Part shown: positions 23,771 through 31,787 of the stretch, piece by piece
How the letters are laid out: every line of letters begins with the position of its first letter
How positions within the stretch are numbered: the first letter of the stretch is position 1
Assembly (NCBI GenBank): GCA_021789605.1
Contig: JAJYJI010000019.1
Coordinates: forward strand, 1-36,212
Direction: 5' to 3'
Length of the DNA: 36,212 nucleotides
Source: a bacterium
GTDB lineage: Bacteria > SZUA-79 > Acidulodesulfobacterales > Acidulodesulfobacteraceae
Notes under the pieces: generated by a model
Seen by the model: the letters and a program-made list of their open reading frames with translations, nothing else
Databases searched by the model: none
Told to the model about the DNA's origin: nothing
Translations under genes and position numbers: made by a program

Positions 23771-25318
23771 TTATACGCCTTCTTTAAATATTTTAAATAA
23801 AACGTTGACGCCCAAAGATGCCTCGGCGTCAAACGAACCTTTATAGGCATCTTCTTCTTTGCCGTATTTATAACATAGGGGGGACGATATGTCTATTAAA
23901 AGAGCCTTTATTCCGCTTTCTTTGAAAGCTTCGTTTCTTTTTATATAAAATTCCCTGCAGCAAAATCCTATATAAGATTTAACGTTTTTATCCTTCATTT
24001 CGTTCAGCGTATCTATAAGGTTTTCGTAATTTACAACGGTTTTAGGTTTAATGCCGCGCCTTTCGGCAAATTTATAAGCTATCCCCGTTTCGCAGTCCCC
24101 GCATGATATGCATTCGTCTTTATTTCTGTATTCGCAGTCCTTTTTTTTTGCGCAATAGGGCAAAAGGATATATTCGGCCGACGAAATATCTTCGGGAGTC
24201 ATTCCGTTTGCGAAAATAAATCTCGATAAAACTTCTTCTTTGATTCCGGTGTTTTTAGAAAAATTAACCTTATTGATAATCTGGATAACGATGTTAAAAA
24301 AATCTTCTTTTCCGATATTCTGAAATTCAGGATTAAATTTTTCGAAATAATCGTCTATTTTAAATACGGCTTCGTTTAAAGGCGTATCCTTAAGCAAGCT
24401 CTCTAAATCGTTTATAGCCCTTGCAGGAGAAACGAAATAATCTCCGGTAAAATAAATATATTTCAATAAATTTCTTTTTGCATCGACCTTTGCGTAAGTC
24501 CTGAAAAGCCCTCCGCCGCATTGATAGGTTTCCGAAACCATTTTTGTTTTAACGGGGTCGAATTCATTTGAATAAACCCACTCTTTCGACCCGTAAAAAG
24601 AACGGTTTTCCTTTAAAAAATTTTCTTCCTCCGTCGAGAGTTCCGATTCGTAAAAATTTAAATCTAAATGCTCTTTGAATCCCGAAAGAATAACGGATTT
24701 AATCAAATTTAGACCCGGCATATATCCTAAAACGCTTTTAACGGAGGTTATCCTTGAAAGAACGGAATCAAAATTTTTAGACGTCAATTTTTCGACGGGA
24801 ATTTTTAAAGACCTGACCATATTTTCTGGATTAAAATCTAAAAGCAGCGTTCCTTGAAAAAAATAAACCGAAGATTCGTATGTACCGCCGGTTCCAGAAA
24901 TCTTGCGGCCTTCCACCTCTATATCGTTTCTGGGTCTAAATTTCGCATTAATTCCAAGTTTACCGATTCCTTTAGCAAAAGCCGTACAAATATTTTCCGT
25001 CAGATTTTCAAGGCTTTTCATTTTAATGCTTTTAGAAGAAAATACAAGCTCCCAGCCAATCTGCATCTCGTCAAAATATATCGCTCCTCCGCCGGTAATT
25101 CTTCTTCCTATGTCAATGCCCTTTTTTTCGCAGAAATCGCGCCTTACTTCGCTGAACACGGATTGATGATATCCGGTGAGAACGCAGGGTTTGAACCTTA
25201 AAAAACGGAAAGTATCTTCTATTAATCCCTCTTTCCTGAGCTCTAAGAGGGATTTATCCATGCATATATTATATGAAAAATCGTTTAATCCGGTGTCTAT
25301 AACCCTGAACTTATTCAT
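23771..25318 (-). CDS. Lipoate-protein ligase fused to a cysteine-rich DUF116-like domain
   Basis: The 515 residues form three parts. Part one (about 1-250) is a biotin/lipoate ligase catalytic domain with RRITGGGAIYFDEMQIGWEL (about 68-87), GRKISGTGGTYES and FQGTLLLDFNPENM. Part two (about 265-365) resembles the LplB/C-terminal accessory domain (TYQCGGGLFRTYAKVD). Part three (about 375-515) is cysteine-rich: LPYCAKKKDCEYRNKDECI, SCGDCETG, YIGFCCREF and SSPLCYKYG, matching the DUF116 pattern as I know it. The ligase would adenylate octanoate or lipoate and load the LbpA lysines. The third domain may bind an Fe-S cluster or supply sulfur; that is inference. The start is ATG 25318, with a 139-nt spacer to the LipS2-like gene. 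Confidence 0.8.
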   Translation of the reverse strand: MNKFRVIDTGLNDFSYNICMDKSLLELRKEGLIEDTFRFLRFKPCVLTGYHQSVFSEVRRDFCEKKGIDIGRRITGGGAIYFDEMQIGWELVFSSKSIKMKSLENLTENICTAFAKGIGKLGINAKFRPRNDIEVEGRKISGTGGTYESSVYFFQGTLLLDFNPENMVRSLKIPVEKLTSKNFDSVLSRITSVKSVLGYMPGLNLIKSVILSGFKEHLDLNFYESELSTEEENFLKENRSFYGSKEWVYSNEFDPVKTKMVSETYQCGGGLFRTYAKVDAKRNLLKYIYFTGDYFVSPARAINDLESLLKDTPLNEAVFKIDDYFEKFNPEFQNIGKEDFFNIVIQIINKVNFSKNTGIKEEVLSRFIFANGMTPEDISSAEYILLPYCAKKKDCEYRNKDECISCGDCETGIAYKFAERRGIKPKTVVNYENLIDTLNEMKDKNVKSYIGFCCREFYIKRNEAFKESGIKALLIDISSPLCYKYGKEEDAYKGSFDAEASLGVNVLFKIFKEGV

Positions 25319-25457
25319 TATTAATTATTATATAATATGCGGTTATATTTATATGCGGTTCCGCTTTAAAGGCTGACGGCGCATAACGTTTTCTCTAAGC
25401 TGACAAGCCGAACTGATATGGCTATTGCGCGCCCTTAAATTTATCCGAGGGATTAGG

Positions 25458-26462
25458 TTATCCGTTAATTTCCGACGCCGCCGGTAAAATCGTTTCGGAA
25501 AAAATTAAGGAACAGCACGCTTCGGAAAATTTTGGCTTTAATCCCAGTCTTACGCTGAAAGGTATAATTCCCTCCGAAGGATACGCTATGCCGTTTAATC
25601 CGGACTTAACCGCCAGCTCTTCGATTTTAAACTTGTTTAATCCATACGGCCTTTCGCATCCTAAAAGAACAGGAATGTCCGTAAATTTTTTACGGGCATA
25701 CAGAAATACGCCGCCGATTTCTTCAGGCTCGGGGGGGACCGCATTTTGCATTTTAGTATTATGCATAGGCATAAAACCTACCAGAACCAGCGAAGAAATA
25801 TTATACTTGGAAATAATATCTATTGCGTTATATTCGCCGGCAATAAGGCCGCGTTTCAATCCGATTACTACATGCGGAGAGCAGGGTATCCCTCTTTCGG
25901 ATAAGCGTTTCAGCGAATTGTCGTAATCTTCTACGGTTGCGTTGAGATGATATATTTTTCGTATAGTATCTTCGTCGCCGATAATATCGAGCATCGCGGA
26001 ATCGACGCCTGCATCCGAAAGCCCGTCGGCTATCTCCTCGGTAATAAGTCCGCAATGAACTATAACTTTAATACCGAAATCGAATTTAATTCTTTTTATA
26101 ATATCGACGTAAGGAAGTATATCGACTATGCCTTTGCTGTCGGAACCGCCGCTCAATAAAAATCCTTCGCCGCCGGATTCGCATATAGCCCGGGCTTTTT
26201 CGTAAAGGTCGTCCGGCGTAAGCGCCGGGGCCATTGATTTTAATATTTCCGCATTGCAGTGTTCGCATTTTAAGGAACATGAATTTCCAGTTATGGAAAA
26301 CGGGAGAAAAGAAGATGATTTATTATTTTTAAAATCTTCGGTTTCGTAGGATTTTATGCCAGGAGCGTAAAAATGCATTTCCGAATCGAAATGCGTTTTT
26401 AAAATATTAAAACCTTTTGAATATTCTTCGTTTATTTCTTCGTTAAATTCATAGAAACTCAT
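25458..26462 (-). CDS. lipS2: Radical SAM protein, LipS2-like lipoyl synthase subunit
   Basis: The 334-residue protein has the radical SAM CxxxCxxC at Cys62-Cys66-Cys69 in SCSLKCEHCNAEILKSM. A SAM-binding glycine-rich patch GGEGFLLSGGSDSKG and a C-terminal barrel with LVLVGFMPMHNT and LLGCERPYGLNKFKIEELA follow. The C-terminus has Cys residues (EACCSLIFSE) that may ligate a second cluster. It begins 6 nt after the second lbpA stop, showing tight co-translation with the carrier. Other radical SAM sulfurtransferases remain possible, but the neighbours (lipoyl carriers, ligase, second radical SAM) point to lipoate assembly. Confidence 0.7.
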   Translation of the reverse strand: MSFYEFNEEINEEYSKGFNILKTHFDSEMHFYAPGIKSYETEDFKNNKSSSFLPFSITGNSCSLKCEHCNAEILKSMAPALTPDDLYEKARAICESGGEGFLLSGGSDSKGIVDILPYVDIIKRIKFDFGIKVIVHCGLITEEIADGLSDAGVDSAMLDIIGDEDTIRKIYHLNATVEDYDNSLKRLSERGIPCSPHVVIGLKRGLIAGEYNAIDIISKYNISSLVLVGFMPMHNTKMQNAVPPEPEEIGGVFLYARKKFTDIPVLLGCERPYGLNKFKIEELAVKSGLNGIAYPSEGIIPFSVRLGLKPKFSEACCSLIFSETILPAASEING

Positions 26463-26468
26463 ATATAA

Positions 26469-26915
26469 TTATCTCTTCTTGCAGATTATATCTTCCTTTT
26501 CAAGCTTTTTAACATATGCGCTAACGGCTTCTTCCCCGGTTGGAAGGGATTTTATATCCGATGCGGCTTCTGGAAGCGGCTTAAACTTTACAATCCAGCC
26601 TTTGCCGTACGGGTCCAAATTAATAATATGCGGGTCGTTTTCCAATTCTTCGTTTACTTCCGCTATTTCGCCGGTAAAAGGCATGGGAAACGGACCCACG
26701 TATTTTCCGCTTTCTATGGTTGCGGCGCTTTTGCCCTTTTTTATTATTTTTCCTGCGGATTTAACGTCTATATAAAGTATTTTTCCTGCTAAAGATTGGG
26801 CGGGGTCGGTCATGCCGAGCGTAAAAGTGCCGTCGTCGTTTTTTCTGCCCCAAACCTGATTTTCTATATCGTAATACAGGTCTTCTGGAATATTGCATCC
26901 GTTAAAAATTGACAT
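26469..26915 (-). CDS. lbpA2: GcvH-like lipoate-binding protein, second copy (LbpA type)
   Basis: The 148-residue carrier has the lipoyl fold with the modified lysine Lys71 in SAATIESGKYVGPFPMPF. It shares FNGCNIPEDLYYDIENQVWG with the LbpA subfamily rather than with glycine-cleavage H proteins. PFTGEIAEVNEEL and LDPYGKGWIVKFKP follow, as in LbpA. It differs from the first copy in the linker and in a longer C-terminal tail. LbpA proteins serve the sHdr sulfur-oxidation complex. No glycine-cleavage genes (gcvT, gcvP) are near. It lies 61 nt downstream of lbpA1 and 6 nt upstream of the LipS2-like gene. Confidence 0.87.
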   Translation of the reverse strand: MSIFNGCNIPEDLYYDIENQVWGRKNDDGTFTLGMTDPAQSLAGKILYIDVKSAGKIIKKGKSAATIESGKYVGPFPMPFTGEIAEVNEELENDPHIINLDPYGKGWIVKFKPLPEAASDIKSLPTGEEAVSAYVKKLEKEDIICKKR

Positions 26916-26976
26916 TTATATGCTCTCCCGGTTTTTGTCTTTTTGTAGTTTGCACCGCGGTTATATTATATATTTA

Positions 26977-27414
26977 TTATTCGCATTTAATTCCTTCCGA
27001 TTCTATCTTTTTCTTGTATGCTTCTATAGCCTCTTTGCCGGTAAGAAGATTTTTTTTATCTGCGTCTATATTGTCGGCTTTAATTTTACATACCCAACCC
27101 TTTCCATAAGGGTCCGAATTTATAAGAGAAACATTTTTAACGGCATCGTCGTTAACGGCGACTATTTCGCCGGAAAACGGGGCAGGAACTGGGCCGACAT
27201 ATTTGCCGCTTTCAACCGTAGCGACAGACTTAAGCTGAGCAATTTTCTGTCCCAATTTTTTGGGGGTAAGATATAAAAGTTTGCCGGCCAAACTCTGAGC
27301 TACGCTCGTCATGCCGACCGTAACTATTCCGCCGTCGTCGACTTTTCCCCATACATGTTTTTCTATGCTGTAATACAAGTTTTCGGGAATATCGCATCCG
27401 TTGATTTTAGACAT
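26977..27414 (-). CDS. lbpA1: GcvH-like lipoate-binding protein, first copy (LbpA type)
   Basis: The 145-residue protein begins SKINGCDIPENLYYSIEKHV. That is the typical LbpA opening, including the conserved Cys7. The lipoyl lysine is Lys71 in KSVATVESGKYVGPVPAPFS. The strand pattern continues with SGEIVAVNDDAV and NSDPYGKGWVCKIKA. Relative to glycine-cleavage H protein it has ESGKYVGP in place of ESVKAAS. It is the first gene of the operon, with its own promoter (27456-27484) and a strong AGGAGG. Its substrate complex, probably sHdr, is not encoded in this window. Confidence 0.9.
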   Translation of the reverse strand: MSKINGCDIPENLYYSIEKHVWGKVDDGGIVTVGMTSVAQSLAGKLLYLTPKKLGQKIAQLKSVATVESGKYVGPVPAPFSGEIVAVNDDAVKNVSLINSDPYGKGWVCKIKADNIDADKKNLLTGKEAIEAYKKKIESEGIKCE

Positions 27415-27455
27415 GTTAATTTTCCTCCTTACCGATTATTTTTATTAATTTTTTT

Positions 27456-27484
27456 ATAATACTACAATTTTAAATTATTCTCAA
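27456..27484 (-). promoter_or_regulatory. Sigma-70-type promoter of the lbpA-lipoate operon
   Basis: On the minus strand TTGAGA (27479-27484) is followed after exactly 17 nt by TATTAT (27456-27461). The start would lie about 35 nt before the lbpA1 ATG. The 15 bases ending in the -10 (AAATTGTAGTATTAT, 27456-27470) are the same as in the tRNA-Ala promoter at 2525. Confidence 0.65.
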
Positions 27485-27511
27485 TTATATCACAGCCTCT
27501 TAGAAAAGAAA

Positions 27512-27541
27512 GAAAGAAAAAGGAACGAAAGAAAAAGGAAC
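27512..27541. repeat. 15-bp perfect tandem duplication upstream of the lbpA promoter
   Basis: GAAAGAAAAAGGAAC occurs twice back to back (27512-27526 and 27527-27541), preceded by a degenerate A/G-rich stretch from 27502. It lies between the end of the crotonase gene and the lbpA promoter. It may be a slippage product. On the minus strand it is pyrimidine-rich. Confidence 0.7.
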
Positions 27542-27641
27542 CTGAAACCGGATCCGAAAAATTATTTAAGAGATTCCGTCTAAGCATCGGTTAATTCCGC
27601 GCATATAAAATCATGAATCGGGATTGGGAGGGAATAACGGT

Positions 27642-28403
27642 TTACAGAGTGCCGCCGCGAAAATTAGATGCGGATTCTTTCCAATCTTTTCCGTCTTTTA
27701 AAAGTTCAGAAAAGATTTCTTCTATCGGAAAAAGATTATTTTTTAAATAATTTTTCCACAAATCGACGAAGATTCTTTTTTTAAGCCTTAAAGAATCTGC
27801 GGATAACTCTTTGAAACCGTTTAAAAAATCTCCGATTCCTTTATCGAATTCTTCTATGTTGAATAAATCCGTTAAATAATTAAATCTATATAAATCTCCG
27901 GCGGAATAAATTTTAGAACTAAGTATCATCTCGCACGCTCTTTGAACGCCTATTAAAAAAGACAGCCTTAACGACAGATAAGAAGGAGATAATATGCCGA
28001 ATTTAGACGAGAAATCAGCAAAAACTGATTTTTTTTCCGCTAATCTAAAATCGCAGGAAGACACAATGTCTAATCCCGTTCCGCTTACCGAACCTTTTAC
28101 GGCGCATATTACGGGAACGGGCGACTCAGCGATATGTTTTACCATAGTATTTAAAACCCTGATATAATGCCTTGCCCCGTCTTTATCTAAGCCCGCGATA
28201 TCTTTTATCTCCGGTCCCGTTGCAAAAAAATCTGGATTGGAGCTTTTTATTAAAATTGCTTTTAAATCTAATTCTTTTTCGATGCTGTCCTCGAATATCC
28301 TTATTATTTCGCTTATTTCCGGCAGATTCATTGTATTTTTTCCGCCTAAATCGATATCTATCAAGGCTATGCGGCTACTTTTGCAGTCAAAATTTATCGG
28401 CAT
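27642..28403 (-). CDS. Enoyl-CoA hydratase/isomerase (crotonase) family protein, atypical active site
   Basis: The 253-residue protein has the crotonase fold: FDCKSSRIALIDIDLG at the start, an oxyanion-hole loop FFATGPEIKDIAG (59-71) and a second one KGSVSGTGLDIVSSCDFRLA (103-122). A typical trimerisation tail follows. The two glutamates used by classical enoyl-CoA hydratase align with Asp112 and Ser132. Hydration by the standard mechanism is therefore unlikely. Isomerase, hydrolase or ring-cleaving reactions of the superfamily are alternatives. It has its own good ribosome binding site (AAAGGAG) and lies 67 nt after the RND gene, with no acyl-CoA genes nearby. Confidence 0.8.
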   Translation of the reverse strand: MPINFDCKSSRIALIDIDLGGKNTMNLPEISEIIRIFEDSIEKELDLKAILIKSSNPDFFATGPEIKDIAGLDKDGARHYIRVLNTMVKHIAESPVPVICAVKGSVSGTGLDIVSSCDFRLAEKKSVFADFSSKFGILSPSYLSLRLSFLIGVQRACEMILSSKIYSAGDLYRFNYLTDLFNIEEFDKGIGDFLNGFKELSADSLRLKKRIFVDLWKNYLKNNLFPIEEIFSELLKDGKDWKESASNFRGGTL

Positions 28404-28470
28404 AATCGACTCCTTTTAAACTTTTAATCCTTGCGTTAATTTGCTGTTTATCTTTATCCCTGCCTAAATT

Positions 28471-31400
28471 TTACAAGCTGTCGTGAATATCCTCTTTATG
28501 CCATCTTTTGCCTTCTATCATATAATAAAGTATCGGAATCACTACAAGAGTGAGGGCGGTCGAAGCGAACATTCCGAAAATAAGCGCCCACGCAAGCCCG
28601 TTCCATACGGGGTCGGTTACGAGTATAGCCGAACCGAATATAACGGCGAGAGCCGTTATTATAATAGGCCTTGCCCTCATAGCTCCTGCCTGAACTAATG
28701 AATCTATTATGTTATTCCCCTCCTTTTTCCTGTCGTTGATAAATTCTAGGAGCAGGAGGGAATTCCTTATGACGATACCCGAAAGAGCTATAGCTCCTAT
28801 CATTGAGGTAGCAGTAAAATATGTCCCGATAACCGCAAAACCGGGCATTATCCCTATCATTTCGAGCGGAATCGCCCCCATAAGCACTACTGGAATAATA
28901 AAAGAACCCGTATAACCGACTAAAAGAATATATATAAGCAGTATGGCGATTCCCATAGCGGCGCCAAGCTGTGCAAAAACCTTAAGCGTAAGGTTCCATT
29001 CTCCGCCCCATCTAATATGATAACCTGCGGGCACCGGATGTTTTAGGAAATGAATGAACAGGTCCAGATTTGCATACATAGGGCTTCTGCCGACAACCTT
29101 GCCGTAAACGTAAACTAAAGGTTTTAAATCCCTTTCGTATATCATGTTGTGAAGATAGCCGTTTTTTATTTTAATTACGGAATTCAGCGGAACCAATCTA
29201 TTGGCGTAAGGGGCGAATATCCATATACCCGATAAAGCTTTTACGCCGGTTCTGTAAGAATCCGGCATTCTTAAAAATATATCTTCCTGATGCAGATGGC
29301 CTTTCTTATGAATAGTTCCTACGGTCATGCCGTTATTTAGCAAATAAAGCGACTGCGCTATCATTTGCGTGCTTATTCCAAGCATCGACGCCTTCCTTCT
29401 TCTTGCGATAATCATTATTTTTTTTACAGGCGCTTTATAAGAAGAATTTACGTCCGTTACACCCCGAATTTTCTTCATTTTCGATTCTACGACTTTAGCG
29501 ATTTTTGCCTGCTCCGAATATTTACGGCCGTAAATTTCCGCTACTATGGTTGACCTTACCGGAGGTCCGGGAGGGCTTTCCAGAACCTTAACGGTGGCGT
29601 TGTATTTTTTCCCTATTTTATGAACCTCCGGCAATATTTTTAGAACGAGACTGTGCGACGATGTTCTTCTTTTGTCCTTGTCTATTAGATTGACTCTTAT
29701 TTCCGAATACCAGCTCGCGTTTCTAAAATTTGCGCCCCTCAATAAGCCGGAAAAATCGATTACCGAAGGCGTTCCTACAGTAACTACATAATTTTTTACC
29801 TGTTTTATTTGTTTTATATAGTTCACGATATGCATAGTCGCAATATTAGTATCTCCGAAAGTGGAACCTGGGCGTTTGTTTATCGTTATTAAGAACGTAT
29901 TGGTATTGGCGACCGGAAGCATTTTAAATTTTACCATTTTTAAAACCGGCAGTATCATGGCAAATATAAACAGCAATAAAATTATAGATATAAAAATCAA
30001 TCTTTTTTTCTTGCTTAAAAGCAAAGGCGTTAATATTTTCCCGTATAAACTTTTTTTATTTCCGCTGTTTTCTTCTTTTAGCGCTTTTCTGCGCAGAAGC
30101 GCCATTCCCCTTTCGTTAGCCATAAGTTTTATATAAAACCAGGGAACTATGGTAAGGGCTACGAACAGCGATACTAGCATTGCGATAGGAACGTTAAAAG
30201 GAATAGGCCTCATATACGGGCCCATCATTCCCGTTACAAACAACATCGGAATAAACGAGGCGATTACCGCCAAGGTCGCAAAAAAATTGGGATTGCCTAT
30301 CTCGTTTACGGCATCTACCGCATATATGGGCAATATATTTCTTTCGCGCGAAAAAACCCTCTCTATATTATCTATGACTACTATTGCGTTATCGACTAAA
30401 AGACCGAGCGAAAGAATTAACGCAAATAAAGTTATTCTGTTTAAAGTCTGATGAAAAATAAAGGCGATTCCCAAAGTGAGAAACAGCATTAACGGAATAG
30501 TGAAAGCAACTATAAACGCCTCCCTCCATCCCAGTATTATTAAAAGAAGTCCTATAACTATAGCTATGCTGATTATAAGATGAAACAACAGTTTATTTAC
30601 AGCGTTATTTGCCTTTTGACCGTCGTTTCTCGTTATAGTATAACGAACGCCTTCCGGAAGGCTTGTTTTTGCTATTTTATGAAATTTAGCGAGAATGTCG
30701 TTTACGACGGTAACGGCATTTTTTCCCCTTCTTTTTGCGATAGCGATAGTCACGGCCGGATAAACGCCTTTTCCGCCGGCTATTACCCTGTCGTTATGGC
30801 TGGCATGTATATAATTATCGCCGAACCCTATTTCCGATAAAAAATTTAAAGGCTTATAAGAATATTTAATTTTTGCTATATCTTTAAGATAAACGGGCCT
30901 TCCGCCAAAAACAGAAATAACGAAATTTTTAATAGAATTTACGCGATGAAAATATCCGCCCGCGGTTAAAAATCTTTTTCTGTTGTTATTCTGGAGAAAG
31001 CCTGCCGGAAGGTTTATATTTGTTCCTTTAAGCTCCTGCGCGACCATCAAAGGAGAAATGTCGTATGCGGCCATTTTGACCGGGTCGAGATAGACGTTCA
31101 GCTGTTTATATCTTGCCCCGTTTAAAGACGTTACGCCCGTTCCCTTAACCGAATCCAATTTATCCAATATGCGGCCTGCGATAGTCGTAAGATATCCGGC
31201 GTTATATCTTTTGCTCCATAAAGTAATATTTAGTATCGGAACGTGGTTTACGTCTATGGGTTTTATTAAAGGCCTCATTACCCCTTTAGGAATTTCGTCG
31301 AGATTGGAAAATACCTTATTGTATATATCTACGAGACTTTTATCGCGGCTTGCGTTGACATGAAACTGCACCGTGACAATCGACTCGGAATTCATAGATA

Positions 31401-31662
31401 TGGAATATACGTGTTTTACTCCCGGAATCTGCCACATTTTTCTTTCCAGCGGTTTTGTAACGAGGTTTTTAACTTGCGAGGAGCTTGCGCCGGGAAATCT
31501 TACTATTACGTTGGCGGCCGGAACTATAATCTGCGGATTATACTGCCTCGGCGTGAGAAGAACCGCAACTATTCCGAAACCGATGCTAAATAAAATCAGC
31601 AAGAGGGTTATCTTGTTTTCAATAAAATATTCTGTAATTTTACCGCTGAAATTTTTATTCAT
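28471..31662 (-). CDS. RND-family efflux permease (AcrB/HAE1 type)
   Basis: This 1063-residue inner-membrane pump has the RND architecture: TM1 at about 16-34, a periplasmic porter loop, TM2-6 (about 355-530), a second periplasmic loop and TM7-12 (about 885-1045). Family landmarks are VIVRFPGASSSQVKNLVTKP, the TM4 GLLVDNAIVVIDNIER and the TM10 GIVIRNSLLLLEF. The proton relay of AcrB (Asp407, Asp408, Lys940) reads Asp-Asn and Arg here, as in a divergent subgroup of RND pumps. It follows the adaptor gene by 125 nt. No outer-membrane TolC partner is in the window. The substrate cannot be predicted. Confidence 0.92.
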   Translation of the reverse strand: MNKNFSGKITEYFIENKITLLLILFSIGFGIVAVLLTPRQYNPQIIVPAANVIVRFPGASSSQVKNLVTKPLERKMWQIPGVKHVYSISMNSESIVTVQFHVNASRDKSLVDIYNKVFSNLDEIPKGVMRPLIKPIDVNHVPILNITLWSKRYNAGYLTTIAGRILDKLDSVKGTGVTSLNGARYKQLNVYLDPVKMAAYDISPLMVAQELKGTNINLPAGFLQNNNRKRFLTAGGYFHRVNSIKNFVISVFGGRPVYLKDIAKIKYSYKPLNFLSEIGFGDNYIHASHNDRVIAGGKGVYPAVTIAIAKRRGKNAVTVVNDILAKFHKIAKTSLPEGVRYTITRNDGQKANNAVNKLLFHLIISIAIVIGLLLIILGWREAFIVAFTIPLMLFLTLGIAFIFHQTLNRITLFALILSLGLLVDNAIVVIDNIERVFSRERNILPIYAVDAVNEIGNPNFFATLAVIASFIPMLFVTGMMGPYMRPIPFNVPIAMLVSLFVALTIVPWFYIKLMANERGMALLRRKALKEENSGNKKSLYGKILTPLLLSKKKRLIFISIILLLFIFAMILPVLKMVKFKMLPVANTNTFLITINKRPGSTFGDTNIATMHIVNYIKQIKQVKNYVVTVGTPSVIDFSGLLRGANFRNASWYSEIRVNLIDKDKRRTSSHSLVLKILPEVHKIGKKYNATVKVLESPPGPPVRSTIVAEIYGRKYSEQAKIAKVVESKMKKIRGVTDVNSSYKAPVKKIMIIARRRKASMLGISTQMIAQSLYLLNNGMTVGTIHKKGHLHQEDIFLRMPDSYRTGVKALSGIWIFAPYANRLVPLNSVIKIKNGYLHNMIYERDLKPLVYVYGKVVGRSPMYANLDLFIHFLKHPVPAGYHIRWGGEWNLTLKVFAQLGAAMGIAILLIYILLVGYTGSFIIPVVLMGAIPLEMIGIMPGFAVIGTYFTATSMIGAIALSGIVIRNSLLLLEFINDRKKEGNNIIDSLVQAGAMRARPIIITALAVIFGSAILVTDPVWNGLAWALIFGMFASTALTLVVIPILYYMIEGKRWHKEDIHDSL

Positions 31663-31761
31663 TTATATATATAACTCCTGCTTGTAGATAATTTGCGATA
31701 TAATTTAAATCTGCCGGCATCTATCATAATTATCGTTACAATAAAATATAAAAATTATAAT

Positions 31762-31780
31762 GTTATATAAAATATATAAC
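31762..31780. terminator. AT-only hairpin between adaptor and RND genes
   Basis: GTTATATA (31762-31769) and TATATAAC (31773-31780) form a perfect 8-bp stem around a 3-nt loop. On the minus strand it follows the adaptor stop and is trailed by ATTATAATTTTT. It may partly attenuate transcription into the RND gene or stabilise the adaptor mRNA. The pairing is weak because it is almost all A-T. Confidence 0.35.
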
Positions 31781-31787
31781 GGATAAT

